Assembly: GCA_015075005.1 (NCBI GenBank)
Contig: JABTVC010000001.1
Span: 1,569,128 to 1,633,127 of the forward strand
Source: Planctomycetia bacterium
GTDB lineage: Bacteria > Planctomycetota > Brocadiia > Brocadiales > Brocadiaceae
Length of the DNA stretch: 64,000 nucleotides
Reading direction: 5' to 3'
Part shown: positions 36,675 to 45,632 of the stretch, piece after piece
How the letters are laid out: each line of letters begins with the position of its first letter
How positions within the stretch are numbered: the first letter of the stretch is position 1
Notes under the pieces: model-generated
The model's database searches: none
Told to the model about the DNA's origin: nothing
What the model saw: the letters and a program-made list of their open reading frames with translations, nothing else
Made by a program: the position numbers and the translations under genes

Positions 36675-37688
36675 TCAGGACATCCGTTGTGCCATGAAAG
36701 ATGCAATCTCTTTAAATATTGCTTTATTTTCTAACGGAATCTCGTCAATCGTCTTGTAAGCCTGCCTTACCAAATCTTCCGCAAATTCCTGGGCATGTTG
36801 TATTGCGCCGTACTTATTATATACATCCAGCACCCATTGTATATCGGTATCTGTTGTTTCATCCCTGGGTTTTAACATGATTTCGCGCAAATGTTTCTTG
36901 TCTTCCGCGCAAGCGACCTGCAATGCATATGAGTATAAAAAGCTTGCCTTGCCTTCCTTTACATCGGAACCGATAACCCCTCCTCGTCCCTTGCCGTGTG
37001 TGAGATCAATGAGATCATCCCTGATCTGAAAAGCAGGACCCATCGTCTTGCCAAGCATCCATATCTTCTCTAAAACTTTTTCCGAAACTCCGGAGACAAC
37101 AGCCCCGCCAACCATACCACACGCGAGATAGTAACCCGTCTTGAGTTCTACCATTTCCATATATTTAGCGACTGAAAAATCTTCTGCAGCCCTTGCATTG
37201 ATATCAAGCGCCTGACCTTCCACGGTTTTTTCATAGGTCGTTGTAAGTACCTGCAATAATTTTATCTTTTTTTCTACTGAAATGGGACTTGCCAGTGTAG
37301 TTTTGTAGGCACACGCGAGAAGATAATCTCCTGCATTAATCGCATTGGCAACACCATATTTTACCCATACCGTAGGCTGATCACGCCTTACCGTGTCGCC
37401 GTCCTCAATATCGTCATGGATGAGAAACATGTTGTGCATAGTCTCTATGGCAAGTGCGAAATTGACCGCCTCAAGATGATTCCCCCCCAATGCCTCACAG
37501 GTAATCAAACAGAGTGCAGGCCTCACCCTTTTCCCCCCTGTTCTCATGTGGTGCCATATAGGCTCACACAAATAATCGTTCCGGTCTGGCGGGATGAGGT
37601 CTTTTAACAATTCATTTATCTTTGCACCGTAAAACCTGATAGATTCCTCTATGAGCATATCTAAGCCTGATCCTTTACATAACGCCAC
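36675..37688 (-). CDS. Polyprenyl diphosphate synthase (FPP/GGPP synthase type)
   Basis: The enzyme condenses IPP with allylic diphosphates. Its 337 aa contain the first aspartate-rich motif in FLIHDDIEDGDTVRRDQPT, preceded by GGKRVRPALCLITCEALGG, and the second motif in AFQIRDDLIDLTHGKGRGG. These are the magnesium and diphosphate sites of a head-to-tail synthase. Chain length cannot be fixed from the sequence. EF-P lies 6 bp upstream, so the two are co-transcribed. An IspH-UbiA fusion is encoded 3 kb away on the other strand, so several isoprenoid steps cluster here. Confidence 0.92.
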   Translation of the reverse strand: MALCKGSGLDMLIEESIRFYGAKINELLKDLIPPDRNDYLCEPIWHHMRTGGKRVRPALCLITCEALGGNHLEAVNFALAIETMHNMFLIHDDIEDGDTVRRDQPTVWVKYGVANAINAGDYLLACAYKTTLASPISVEKKIKLLQVLTTTYEKTVEGQALDINARAAEDFSVAKYMEMVELKTGYYLACGMVGGAVVSGVSEKVLEKIWMLGKTMGPAFQIRDDLIDLTHGKGRGGVIGSDVKEGKASFLYSYALQVACAEDKKHLREIMLKPRDETTDTDIQWVLDVYNKYGAIQHAQEFAEDLVRQAYKTIDEIPLENKAIFKEIASFMAQRMS

Positions 37689-37694
37689 TGATAG

Positions 37695-38252
37695 CTATTC
37701 CCTACCAAGGAACTCGCCGGTTCTTGTATCCACCTTAATCATTTCGCCATTATTGATGAATAAAGGAACCTTTACCACAAGCCCTGTCTCCATTTTTGCG
37801 GGCTTATACACATTCACTACAGTATCTCCTTTCATGCCTGGGTCTGTTTCAACGATTTTTAAAACAACCGACGTCGGTAATTCTACCGAAATCGCCTTAC
37901 CCTCATAAAAGGCAATTTTTGCCTTATTATTTAAGGTCATGTAAGGCATGGCATCTTCAACCGCCTCTTTCGGTAACAATATTTGCTCATAATTTTCCGT
38001 ATCCATGAAGCAATAATTCTCTCCATCCTTATACAGATACTCCATCTCCCGATGCTCCAGAAACACATCCTCTATTTTATCCGTAGACCGGAACCGTTTT
38101 TGAACCACGCTTCCCTGCTTCAGGCTTTTTAGTTTTGCCTGCACCATACCACGCCAGTTTCCCGGGGTTACGTGTTGGTAATCAACCACCAAATATAATT
38201 CACCGTCCATTTTTATTACGGTACCCCTTTTAATTTCTGTAGCGCTTACCAA
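37695..38252 (-). CDS. efp: Elongation factor P with unmodifiable loop tip
   Basis: EF-P rescues ribosomes stalled at polyproline. The TTG at 38252 with GGGGAG about 8 nt upstream gives 186 aa starting MVSATEIKRGTVIKMDG, the normal length; the longer frame upstream is not conserved. All three beta-barrel domains are present, and the signature KGDTVVNVYKPAKMETGLVV is near the end. At the loop tip, where E. coli has the modified Lys34 (PGKGQ) and others have Arg, this protein has PGNWRG, with Asn. It therefore probably works without EpmA or EarP type modification, or uses another residue. It is followed by the prenyl synthase. Confidence 0.93.
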   Translation of the reverse strand: MVSATEIKRGTVIKMDGELYLVVDYQHVTPGNWRGMVQAKLKSLKQGSVVQKRFRSTDKIEDVFLEHREMEYLYKDGENYCFMDTENYEQILLPKEAVEDAMPYMTLNNKAKIAFYEGKAISVELPTSVVLKIVETDPGMKGDTVVNVYKPAKMETGLVVKVPLFINNGEMIKVDTRTGEFLGRE

Positions 38253-38284
38253 TGTAATAACTCCCCAATAAAATTTAAAAAACC

Positions 38285-39427
38285 CTAAAGAAACTCTGTC
38301 ATCACGGTATCTGCAACAAACAAGCCTTTTTCCGTGAGTTTCAGCCATTCATCGTCATAACTAATCAATCCATAGTTGATTAACTTATTTATTTGATCAC
38401 CAAATTGCTCTTCAATTTTACAACCAAAACGTTCGTAAAAATCGGTATTTGATATGCCTTGACGCAACCGCAAAGACATAATGATGGTTTCGGATGCAAA
38501 TTTGTCATCCGGTAAACACTCGCCAAATGATTTTATATCTCTATTTTCAGCTATTCCATTGATATAGGTAAACACATTTTTCTCGTTCGAGGTCCTTACA
38601 CCACGAAGAAAGGAATATGCCCCAGCCCTGTGCACGATATAACCCGTGTTATTGCAGTAAACATGATTGTGGGCACACTCACAACCACCCTTTGCAAAAT
38701 TTGAAATCTCATAGTGATAATAACCATTGTTTGTTAAACAGTCTATGGCTGTTTTATACATCTCTAGTTCTGCAGATTCATTCAGTCTGTGGATAAGATT
38801 ATTCTTCATATCCATGGTGATTGGTGTCCCTTCTTCATACGTGAGGGCGTATGTTGATATGTGTTCAGGATTCAATTCAACAACCGTTCTCAAGTCTTCT
38901 TTCCAGGTATCAAGCGACTGTTCCGGGCAACCAAATATTAAATCAATATTAATATTCTTAAACCCTTTTGTTCTGAGCAAAGCGAAGGCGTCCCTTGCAT
39001 CATCACTCGAATGTATACGGCCAAGAGCCTTCAATTGGTCATCCTGAAACGATTGAACACCCAAGCTGATACGATTCACACCATATTCTTTCAACAATGC
39101 GGCCTTGCTTTCAGACAGTGTGCCTGGATTTATTTCGACTGTGTACTCCTGTACTTCCAAAACCGGAATATGGCGACTCATGCTAAAGAGTAGTTTTTCG
39201 AGCTGAGTTTCGGTTAAAACGCTTGGTGTCCCTCCGCCCACATAAATCGTTTTAAATAGATACTGCCCTTGCAAAGAATGTAACTCCTTTTCAAGGGAAT
39301 GAAGATACCGGTCAATAATCCCTTGTTCTGGGACAATCGAATTGAAGTCGCAATAACTACACTTTCTTGCACAAAATGGGATATGTACATAAAGGGCGTT
39401 GGGGAGTGTGTCTTTTTTTTCTGTCAT
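38285..39427 (-). CDS. hemW: Radical-SAM heme chaperone HemW (HemN-like)
   Basis: The 380-aa radical-SAM protein has the CARKCSYCDFNS (CxxxCxxC) cluster motif, the GGTPSVLTETQL SAM region, and the HemN_C domain with AHNHVYCNNTGYIVHRAGAYSF, typical of HemW rather than of oxygen-independent coproporphyrinogen oxidase HemN. HemW inserts heme into respiratory enzymes, which fits the cytochrome-rich context. It starts with a Met at 39427 and ends about 30 bp before efp. Confusion with HemN is common in annotation; the shorter N-terminus and lack of the second HemN cysteine support HemW. Confidence 0.88.
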   Translation of the reverse strand: MTEKKDTLPNALYVHIPFCARKCSYCDFNSIVPEQGIIDRYLHSLEKELHSLQGQYLFKTIYVGGGTPSVLTETQLEKLLFSMSRHIPVLEVQEYTVEINPGTLSESKAALLKEYGVNRISLGVQSFQDDQLKALGRIHSSDDARDAFALLRTKGFKNINIDLIFGCPEQSLDTWKEDLRTVVELNPEHISTYALTYEEGTPITMDMKNNLIHRLNESAELEMYKTAIDCLTNNGYYHYEISNFAKGGCECAHNHVYCNNTGYIVHRAGAYSFLRGVRTSNEKNVFTYINGIAENRDIKSFGECLPDDKFASETIIMSLRLRQGISNTDFYERFGCKIEEQFGDQINKLINYGLISYDDEWLKLTEKGLFVADTVMTEFL

Positions 39428-39454
39428 CCTGCAATGGTAAAAATATAAAAAGCA

Positions 39455-40204
39455 TCAGTATTTTAGGGTTTTATTGGTTCTGCACAGAGTTATGTTACTA
39501 TGCTCAGCATCACCAAGTTCTTTTCTTATGATACTTTTGTAATATCGCAATCTTGTATCCGGATCTTCCAAAGCACCTTCAAAATGTTTTGCAAGATTTT
39601 TATAAATAAGCTTAACAGGTATTTCTCTTACCCGCAATCCCATTCTCCATGCCTGCATCCATACTTGTAACGGCATACCGTATCCATACTCAGTCAGACG
39701 TAACAGCTTCAGCTGTTCGACCTTATACATATTAAAACCGCAGAAAGAATCCGTCAAACCAAAACCCGTTATCTGATTTACGATGCGGGTAATTTTTCTA
39801 TTAATACGATATCGGTCCTCCGGCACGTCTTCGCCTGGTTTAAAAGGGAATAAAAAACGGGAGCCAGATAGAATGTCATAGTCATAAAATGGAATACTAT
39901 TCAAAAACAACGGAATCTCCTCGGGTTCGTGTTGTCCATCACCGTCAATGGTTAATAAATAATCGTATCTCTTTTTGATTGCATACCGATAAGCATCTAT
40001 GATCGTTTTGCCGTATCCAAGATTTCTTGGATGTACAAGCATATGCACATTTTCAACGTTTAGTAATTCCTCACGAAGGCTATAGGTTGAACCATCATCT
40101 ATTACCAACACATCGAGAGAGAAATTCTTAACTCCGCGAACGATATTGGAGACATTGGTTTCATTGAATACAGGAATAGCAACAAGGATTTTTTTTCTAT
40201 ACAT
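39455..40204 (-). CDS. Family 2 glycosyltransferase (dolichol-phosphate-mannose-synthase-like)
   Basis: The 249-aa GT-A enzyme has VLVIDDGSTYSL at the nucleotide-binding site, a DxD-type LLTIDGDGQHEPEEIP for the metal, and LTDSFCGFNMYKVEQ as the acceptor-region motif. There is no C-terminal membrane domain, so it is a peripheral enzyme that would transfer a sugar to a polyprenyl phosphate or a cell-surface glycan. It is the first gene of the leftward group with hemW, efp and the prenyl synthase. The N-terminus (KKILVAIPVFNETNVSNIV) is complete. Confidence 0.88.
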   Translation of the reverse strand: MYRKKILVAIPVFNETNVSNIVRGVKNFSLDVLVIDDGSTYSLREELLNVENVHMLVHPRNLGYGKTIIDAYRYAIKKRYDYLLTIDGDGQHEPEEIPLFLNSIPFYDYDILSGSRFLFPFKPGEDVPEDRYRINRKITRIVNQITGFGLTDSFCGFNMYKVEQLKLLRLTEYGYGMPLQVWMQAWRMGLRVREIPVKLIYKNLAKHFEGALEDPDTRLRYYKSIIRKELGDAEHSNITLCRTNKTLKY

Positions 40205-40539
40205 ACCGCTTACGTGTTCGTGTAGTAGGAGTTAAAACAAAAGAAATTACCAGCCAAAAAGTTGGTTCTCTGCATGATACAAATCAAGAGAAATTAAAAA
40301 TTTATCCGTTACGCTTCCGACTCGTTCGGGTTAAGGTTTTCGCATGCATGAAAATACGGACTCTTCGTTCCCCTTCGAAAAGCCATATTATAGAAAAACT
40401 GGTAATTATATAGCAAGGAAAAACCCCGTCAGCTGAGTAGTTTCCTTGATATTAAAACATTGACATCCCTTATTTTAGCTGATAGAATTACCCACCATAA
40501 TTTTGGATTATCCTTCCTTTTTCCTGGGAGAGATGAATA
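40205..40539. other. Intergenic region between divergent glycosyltransferase and ispH fusion
   Basis: About 335 bp hold the promoters of both directions presumably, but no hexamer pair stands out clearly. No gene, RNA or repeat was recognised. Confidence 0.4.
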
Positions 40540-42282
40540 GTGAGAGTAAAAGTTGCTAAGACTGCGGGATTTTGTATGGGTGTTCGGAGGGCAATGGATA
40601 TCCTTTTGGACGCCGCAAATGAGAACAACGATGGTGGCAACGTGTACACGGATGGACCGCTGATTCATAATCCTCAGGTGCTTGAATATTTAGAAAAGCG
40701 TGGTATTCATGTCGTTAAAGGACAGACAGACCTTTCGAAGAGTACGGTCGTTATACGGGCGCATGGCGTTACCCCTACCCGGAGAAAAGAAATTGAAGAC
40801 ACGGGCGCAAAGGTCTGTGATGCCACGTGTCCTCATGTAATGAGGGTTCAGTCCATCATTAAAAAATATGCAGCACAGGGATACTCAAGCGTAATTGTAG
40901 GTGATAAAGGACATGCAGAGGTTATCGGTTTATTGGGATATGCCGAGGGCAAAGGATACGTCGTGCAGGAGTTAGAGGAGATCGAACATCTTCCGCCGAT
41001 GGATAAAGTGTGTGTCGTGGCACAAACAACACAAGATAGACGTATGTTTAAAGAGGCTATCGAGAGGCTCAAAAAACGCTATTCAAACTGTGAATCATTT
41101 GAAACCATCTGTAGCTCGACTTACAAACGCCAGGACGAAGTTATCAGCCTCAGCAAATCGGTAGATGCCATGATTGTTGTTGGCGGAAGAGGTAGCGCGA
41201 ATACCACCAGACTTGTTACGATTTGCGAGTCTCAGGGAACACCAACATTTCACGTCGAAACGGATGCCGAGCTGGATCTTAACAACCTTAAAGATTATGA
41301 TACGGTTGGTGTAACCGCCGGCGCTTCCACCCCGAACTGGATGATCAAAAGGGTTGTAGAGAAGGTTCATTCCTATAAACTGAGTAAATTCGCGAAACTT
41401 TTGTCTGGACTAAAACATGTTGCGAGTTTTTTCATCAGAAGTTGTACGTACGCAGGGCTGGGTGCAGCGAGTTTAAGCTATGCAAGCGCTGCATTACTCG
41501 GCATTCAACCTCGGTTCAGTTTTTGTTTGATAGCTGCACTATTCATTTTTTCTATGCAAGTCCTCAATCATTTCGCCAATAAGGAAGCTGTGGCACTTAA
41601 CGAACCAGCAAGTGCGAAATTCTATGAGAGGAAGCAGGCCCTTTTTATTTGTCTTGGTATCATCGGAGCGGTGGCATCTTTTGTTCTCGGACTTGTTCTC
41701 AGTAAATCCATTTTTTTCTGTATCTTCCTTGCCAGTCTTTTTGGTATTTTTTATCGGTTAGAAATAATACCAAAAAGCATGTCCCGCATTACCCGATATA
41801 GAAGCCTTGAACAGATCCCTGGCTCAAAAGAGATTTTTTACAGCATTGCGTGGGCAGTCAGTACGGCGCTGATACCTTTTCTTGGAGTAAAAAAAAGTTT
41901 CATGCCGTCGCTTGCCGTCACGATTACTTTTGCCTTCAGCCTTGCCTTTATCAGATCGGTAGTACTTGGAATACGAGATATACAGGGTGACCGTATCCTG
42001 GGAAAAGAAACGATTCCCATTGCAATTGGAAAGGAACGCACGAAGACGATCCTCATTATCATAACAGCATTAATCGCCGTTTTGTTATCAGCAAGTTCGC
42101 TTCTGGGATGGACAACTTCCCTGGGGTATTATTTACTCCCCTGCGTTGCCTATGCCTGTGGCTATCAATATCTATTTCAGAAACGGATTGTATCTGAAGG
42201 TCTATTACCAGAAACTATCGCTGATTTTAATTTTGTATTGGCTGGTATATTGGCCTTTGTTTGGAAATCAAACCTCTTTTAA
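40540..42282 (+). CDS. ispH: IspH (HMBPP reductase) fused to a UbiA-type prenyltransferase domain
   Basis: Residues 1-280 are a complete IspH: cluster cysteines in TAGFCMGVRRAM, DATCPHV and ETICSSTYKRQ, plus RAHGVTP and VAQTTQDR. IspH makes IPP and DMAPP in the MEP pathway. Residues about 290-580 are a polytopic UbiA-superfamily domain with the second aspartate motif GIRDIQGDRILGKETIPIAIG. The first motif, normally NDxxDxxxD, reads NHFANKEAVALNE, so two aspartates are missing. The GTG at 40540 has GGGAGA 8 nt upstream. The chimera would couple supply of C5 units to a membrane prenyl transfer. No stop or frameshift separates the domains. DUF502 follows after 14 bp. Confidence 0.88.
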   Translation: MRVKVAKTAGFCMGVRRAMDILLDAANENNDGGNVYTDGPLIHNPQVLEYLEKRGIHVVKGQTDLSKSTVVIRAHGVTPTRRKEIEDTGAKVCDATCPHVMRVQSIIKKYAAQGYSSVIVGDKGHAEVIGLLGYAEGKGYVVQELEEIEHLPPMDKVCVVAQTTQDRRMFKEAIERLKKRYSNCESFETICSSTYKRQDEVISLSKSVDAMIVVGGRGSANTTRLVTICESQGTPTFHVETDAELDLNNLKDYDTVGVTAGASTPNWMIKRVVEKVHSYKLSKFAKLLSGLKHVASFFIRSCTYAGLGAASLSYASAALLGIQPRFSFCLIAALFIFSMQVLNHFANKEAVALNEPASAKFYERKQALFICLGIIGAVASFVLGLVLSKSIFFCIFLASLFGIFYRLEIIPKSMSRITRYRSLEQIPGSKEIFYSIAWAVSTALIPFLGVKKSFMPSLAVTITFAFSLAFIRSVVLGIRDIQGDRILGKETIPIAIGKERTKTILIIITALIAVLLSASSLLGWTTSLGYYLLPCVAYACGYQYLFQKRIVSEGLLPETIADFNFVLAGILAFVWKSNLF

Positions 42283-42296
42283 ATTATCGACAGCTT

Positions 42297-42974
42297 ATGG
42301 AAAAAAACAAAAACGGCACATTTTCTAGTTTTAAAAAAGACGTTAGGAAAAGGATACTGACGGGCTTATTGCTGATACTTCCTATATATGTAACTTATTT
42401 TGTTGTAAAATTTCTCTTTGGCTTTATTGGCGGGACGCTTGCTCCCGTTATCAAAAAAGTTTTACAATTTTACAGCGTTGCCCCGCCAAAAAGTTCTCTT
42501 GATGAATTTATTATTACTTTTTTTGGGCTCATCCTTACATTCGTTGCATTGTATTTTATCGGTATCTTTGCAGCCAATTTTGTAGGCAGGGCTATCATCA
42601 GTTATTTTGAAAACCTTTTAACGAAAACCCCCATTATTAAAAATATCTATTCATCGGTAAAACAAATCATTCATGCAGTAAGCTTACCCGGTAGACAGGC
42701 CTTTAAACGTGTAGTCTTAGTAGACTTTCCGAAAGAAGGTGCAAAATCTATTGGGTTTGTAACAAGTGATACCCAATATAACAAGGAACAAAAATATATA
42801 ACGGTGTTTATTCCAACTACACCAAATCCAACAACAGGATTTTTAATATTTGTCCCCGAAGATGCTGTTATTGATACGACCCTCACGGTGGAAGATGCCT
42901 TCAAAACACTCTTTTCCGGTGGTGTTCTGACACCTAAGGATATCACTGCACCATGGAAAACAACGCATTCTTAA
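42297..42974 (+). CDS. DUF502 family membrane protein
   Basis: The 225-aa protein starts at ATG 42297; the upstream in-frame GTG/TTG region overlaps ispH and is not conserved. Two membrane segments are visible (ILTGLLLILPIYVTYFVVKF and FIITFFGLILTFVALYFIGI), then a soluble domain with the DUF502 features PIIKNIYSSVKQIIHAVS, VVLVDFPKEGAKSIGFVT and VFIPTTPNPTTGFLIFVPED. The family is related to plant COV proteins; its function is unknown. It follows the IspH-UbiA fusion closely and is probably co-transcribed. Confidence 0.88.
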   Translation: MEKNKNGTFSSFKKDVRKRILTGLLLILPIYVTYFVVKFLFGFIGGTLAPVIKKVLQFYSVAPPKSSLDEFIITFFGLILTFVALYFIGIFAANFVGRAIISYFENLLTKTPIIKNIYSSVKQIIHAVSLPGRQAFKRVVLVDFPKEGAKSIGFVTSDTQYNKEQKYITVFIPTTPNPTTGFLIFVPEDAVIDTTLTVEDAFKTLFSGGVLTPKDITAPWKTTHS

Positions 42975-43162
42975 AAGTTCCAATGATGATCATTTAATTT
43001 CCCGGATTCTTTTGACTTTCTAATTACAAGAAACGCTACAAGCGCTCGTCTGACGATATTTGGATAATGGTATCTGCTCTCTAAAACCTTCACTTACCCA
43101 TAGATTTTGCTGAAGAGCCTTTTTTCTTTTTGTGAGTCTGATAACAGTACTATCAAATAGTA

Positions 43163-43672
43163 TCAACAATTAATACGCTCATAGATTGAAAACGTGTAAG
43201 GAAATACATCTTCAATGCATACCGATGTTACCTTCCGGAATTGAGCTAAAGAAAATTCAGGGAAATATATATCGCCACATATTTCTTTGTGGATAACGGA
43301 TAAATAGAGGCGGTCTGTTATGGGCAGCGCCTCTTCATACAATTGTCCCCCTCCACAGAGAAACACTTCGTTTTCCCCTTCCGGGCATACTTCGATTGCC
43401 GACATTAAATCTCTCGCAATGATACATCCGGATGCACGATAATCTCTCTGGCGAGTAAGAATAATATTTGTCCTTTGAGGAAGAGAATGCCCGATGGATT
43501 CATACGTCTTCCGTCCCATGATCACAGTATGGCCAATCGTAATGTTCCTAAACCTGCTCAGTTCACCAGGGATTTTCCATGGCATATATCCCCCCTTTCC
43601 AATGACACGGTTTGATGCCATTGCCGCTATTATTGATATCACCATATTCTGTCTTTTTTTATTGGCTATCAT
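43163..43672 (-). CDS. folA: Dihydrofolate reductase
   Basis: FolA reduces dihydrofolate with NADPH. The protein has ISIIAAMASNRVIGKGGYMPW, the catalytic acidic residue as Glu in KIPGELSRF, HTVIMGRKTYESIG for NADPH, and VFLCGGGQLYEEALP. The domain is complete. Conserved sequence starts at MVISIIAAM, so the real start is probably ATG 43645, making about 160 aa; neither candidate has a good SD. It is monocistronic, leftward, between DUF502 and cysC. Confidence 0.93.
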   Translation of the reverse strand: MIANKKRQNMVISIIAAMASNRVIGKGGYMPWKIPGELSRFRNITIGHTVIMGRKTYESIGHSLPQRTNIILTRQRDYRASGCIIARDLMSAIEVCPEGENEVFLCGGGQLYEEALPITDRLYLSVIHKEICGDIYFPEFSLAQFRKVTSVCIEDVFPYTFSIYERINC

Positions 43673-44018
43673 AGCTGCAAAACATATTTATTCCCCAGGA
43701 AGCGCATTACAATACTCTTACTATTTTTCCTGTAAGGTATCATACCTAATCACAAACTATACAAATATACAGCAAAGATGACAATATCAAAGTGTATCGA
43801 ATCGTTTGGCAGAAGAATAGAAATCAAGAAATAAAAAGACCAACAAGACAAGACATAGACCAGTTTTAGGGCAGAATGAAAATTAGTTTGCATATTCTGA
43901 ATTGTTCTTATACCATTCAGAGTTTCAAAAAAACTATTTCTATCATTCATTTGTTCAATCTATTTTCCAGTTTTAGAATTATTCATTTTACATTTTGATA
44001 CTTCAAAAAGGAGATGAC
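43673..44018. other. Intergenic region upstream of cysC
   Basis: About 345 bp, AT-rich. The only supported element is a possible cysC promoter (43951-43979). No gene or repeat was found. Confidence 0.4.
43951..43979 (+). promoter_or_regulatory. Putative cysC promoter
   Basis: TTGTTC, a 17-nt spacer and TAGAAT lie 40 nt in front of the cysC start. The match is moderate. Confidence 0.4.
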
Positions 44019-44630
44019 ATGACAGTACAAAAAGCTACCAATATTACCTGGCATCATGGTAAGATTACCAAAGATGATAGAATAAAACTTCTGAGACAAA
44101 AGGGAGTAACTATATGGTTAACGGGTCTTTCAGGTTCTGGAAAATCAACCATTGCCGTTGAGCTTGAGCATGCACTCATTGAGAACAAACATCAGGCATA
44201 TATTCTTGATGGTGACAACATACGTCATGGTCTGAATAAGAATCTTGGTTTTTCGCCCGAAGACCGTTCGGAGAATATTCGCCGCATTGGTGAGGTCGCA
44301 AAGCTATTTACCGATGCAAATATGATTACCATAACGGCTTTTATATCGCCATACAGACAGGACAGGGACAATGCCAGGAAACTTTTAAAAGATGGGGAAT
44401 TTATCGAAGTCTATATAAAATGTCCTATTGATGTCTGTGAACAGCGTGACACAAAAGGGCTTTACAAAAAGGCACGTGCGGGTGAAGTTAAGGAATTTAC
44501 CGGCATTTCAGCGCCATATGAGGAGCCTTTAAATCCTGAACTGACGATCGATACATCAACGATGACTGTTGATGAGTCAACGATGGCAATATTACAACAT
44601 CTTGAACAAAAAGGATATGTGAAGTTTTGA
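44019..44630 (+). CDS. cysC: Adenylylsulfate (APS) kinase
   Basis: CysC phosphorylates APS to PAPS. The 203-aa protein starts at ATG 44019 with AAGGAG 5 nt upstream. It has the P-loop GLSGSGKST, LDGDNIRHGLNKNLGFSPEDR, the FISPYRQDRDNARKL region and IYKCPIDVCEQRDTKGLYKKA-type APS-binding residues (VYIKCPIDVCEQRDTKGLYK). Length is normal. No ATP sulfurylase or PAPS reductase gene is adjacent. A hairpin 70 bp downstream probably ends the transcript. Confidence 0.95.
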   Translation: MTVQKATNITWHHGKITKDDRIKLLRQKGVTIWLTGLSGSGKSTIAVELEHALIENKHQAYILDGDNIRHGLNKNLGFSPEDRSENIRRIGEVAKLFTDANMITITAFISPYRQDRDNARKLLKDGEFIEVYIKCPIDVCEQRDTKGLYKKARAGEVKEFTGISAPYEEPLNPELTIDTSTMTVDESTMAILQHLEQKGYVKF

Positions 44631-44699
44631 ATAGTTGTGATTGAATGTGGCATGAAGGTCCATCTGCCCGTTATCCGTGATTATCGCAATAAAAGAAAT

Positions 44700-44735
44700 A
44701 AGTCAGCGCCGCCGGTACCGTGGTGACGCTGACTT
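44700..44735 (+). terminator. Hairpin after cysC
   Basis: AAGTCAGCG and CGCTGACTT form a perfect 9-bp stem around a GC-rich, partly self-complementary 18-nt loop. The T-run after it is weak, so this is a likely but not certain terminator. Confidence 0.55.
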
Positions 44736-44787
44736 CTCATATTTTCTGATTTAATCAATCTACCTTATTCCCTTCTCCCTAATCCAT

Positions 44788-44913
44788 CTATATCATCATT
44801 ATATCCTTCCCCGTGTATTTCGGAATCCATTGTCTGGCAGATTGAAGTCTCCCCGTCCTGTTCATACGCTTACGACGTGGAGTCAATGATTTCTTTTTTT
44901 TCTTCCTGGCCAT
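44788..44913 (-). CDS. Small basic protein, 41 aa, possibly truncated
   Basis: The ORF encodes MARKKKKKSLTPRRKRMNRT followed by GRLQSARQWIPKYTGKDIMM and a final Ile. More than a third of the residues are Lys or Arg. The segment RLQSARQWIPKYTGK resembles a small conserved protein I recall from sulfate reducers and anammox bacteria, which normally continues further; here a TAG follows soon after TGKD. It may therefore be 3'-truncated. The SD is weak (GAAGAATG). No function is known. Confidence 0.45.
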   Translation of the reverse strand: MARKKKKKSLTPRRKRMNRTGRLQSARQWIPKYTGKDIMMI

Positions 44914-45026
44914 CATTCTTCGGCGTAGTAACCGCTTAACTGTTCAATTTCCTTTTCTATTATTTTAAATTTACTGACATCTGCTTTTTCTTCAGTCATT
45001 ATTCCCTGAATCTCTCGAATAACAAT

Positions 45027-45245
45027 CTACTCCCCCTTTTCCTGCAGTACCATATGAGTACCACTGCATTTCCTGCAACGAATTTCACCTGGTTCAATCT
45101 CTCCGCGTTCATACATGGTCGCTAACTCCATGGCATGCTCTTCCGTATGGGCATAAGCAACAATTGAATCCAAATCAGTATAATTCTTGTAACAATCGAA
45201 AGGATGTATCTCTCCCTCCACAATTATATATAAATTTTTGCTCAT
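45027..45245 (-). CDS. Small hypothetical protein with CxxC
   Basis: The 72-aa product has a perfect SD (AAGGAGGA) 5 nt before its ATG. It begins MSKNLYIIVEGEIHPFDCYK, has an acidic middle and ends with an IRCRKCSGTHMVLQEKG segment. The single CxxC and a nearby Cys could bind metal. No family is recognised. It lies downstream of nothing obvious and upstream of the 41-aa basic protein on the same strand. Confidence 0.65.
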   Translation of the reverse strand: MSKNLYIIVEGEIHPFDCYKNYTDLDSIVAYAHTEEHAMELATMYERGEIEPGEIRCRKCSGTHMVLQEKGE

Positions 45246-45632
45246 AAATCCTCCTTTTCTGTATTGTCAGAAAAACTTTTATAATACGATACCCTTGTGT
45301 CTTTACTATATACCAATATTTCAAAACAAACAACTCTTAAATTCACTTGAATTATGCTGATTCCCATAGCGAATATCGAACAAGGAATAATGAATGTCGA
45401 AGGATAATAGGATAAGTGATCTTGAAGAACACTTAATAAATTTTGCCGTCAGAATTATTTGTACATCTGAATGAAATTGTAAATCCACAAAAATATGGTA
45501 TTGTAATTTAAAGAATATACATTCTGGCAAAAATGATGTAAGGGCATTGCGTAAGATGCTTCGTTACGCCTCTCTCTGGTGCGAATTCCGATTTGCGGAA
45601 TAGCAAAAAAACCGTTTGAAGGGTTTCAATGT
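45246..45632. other. Intergenic region before the PrpD-family gene
   Basis: About 385 bp. Around 45366-45410 there is a degenerate stretch built from short words such as CGAATATCGAAC and AATGAATGTCGAA, which resembles scattered low-complexity repeats in several genomes. Nothing else is supported. Confidence 0.35.
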
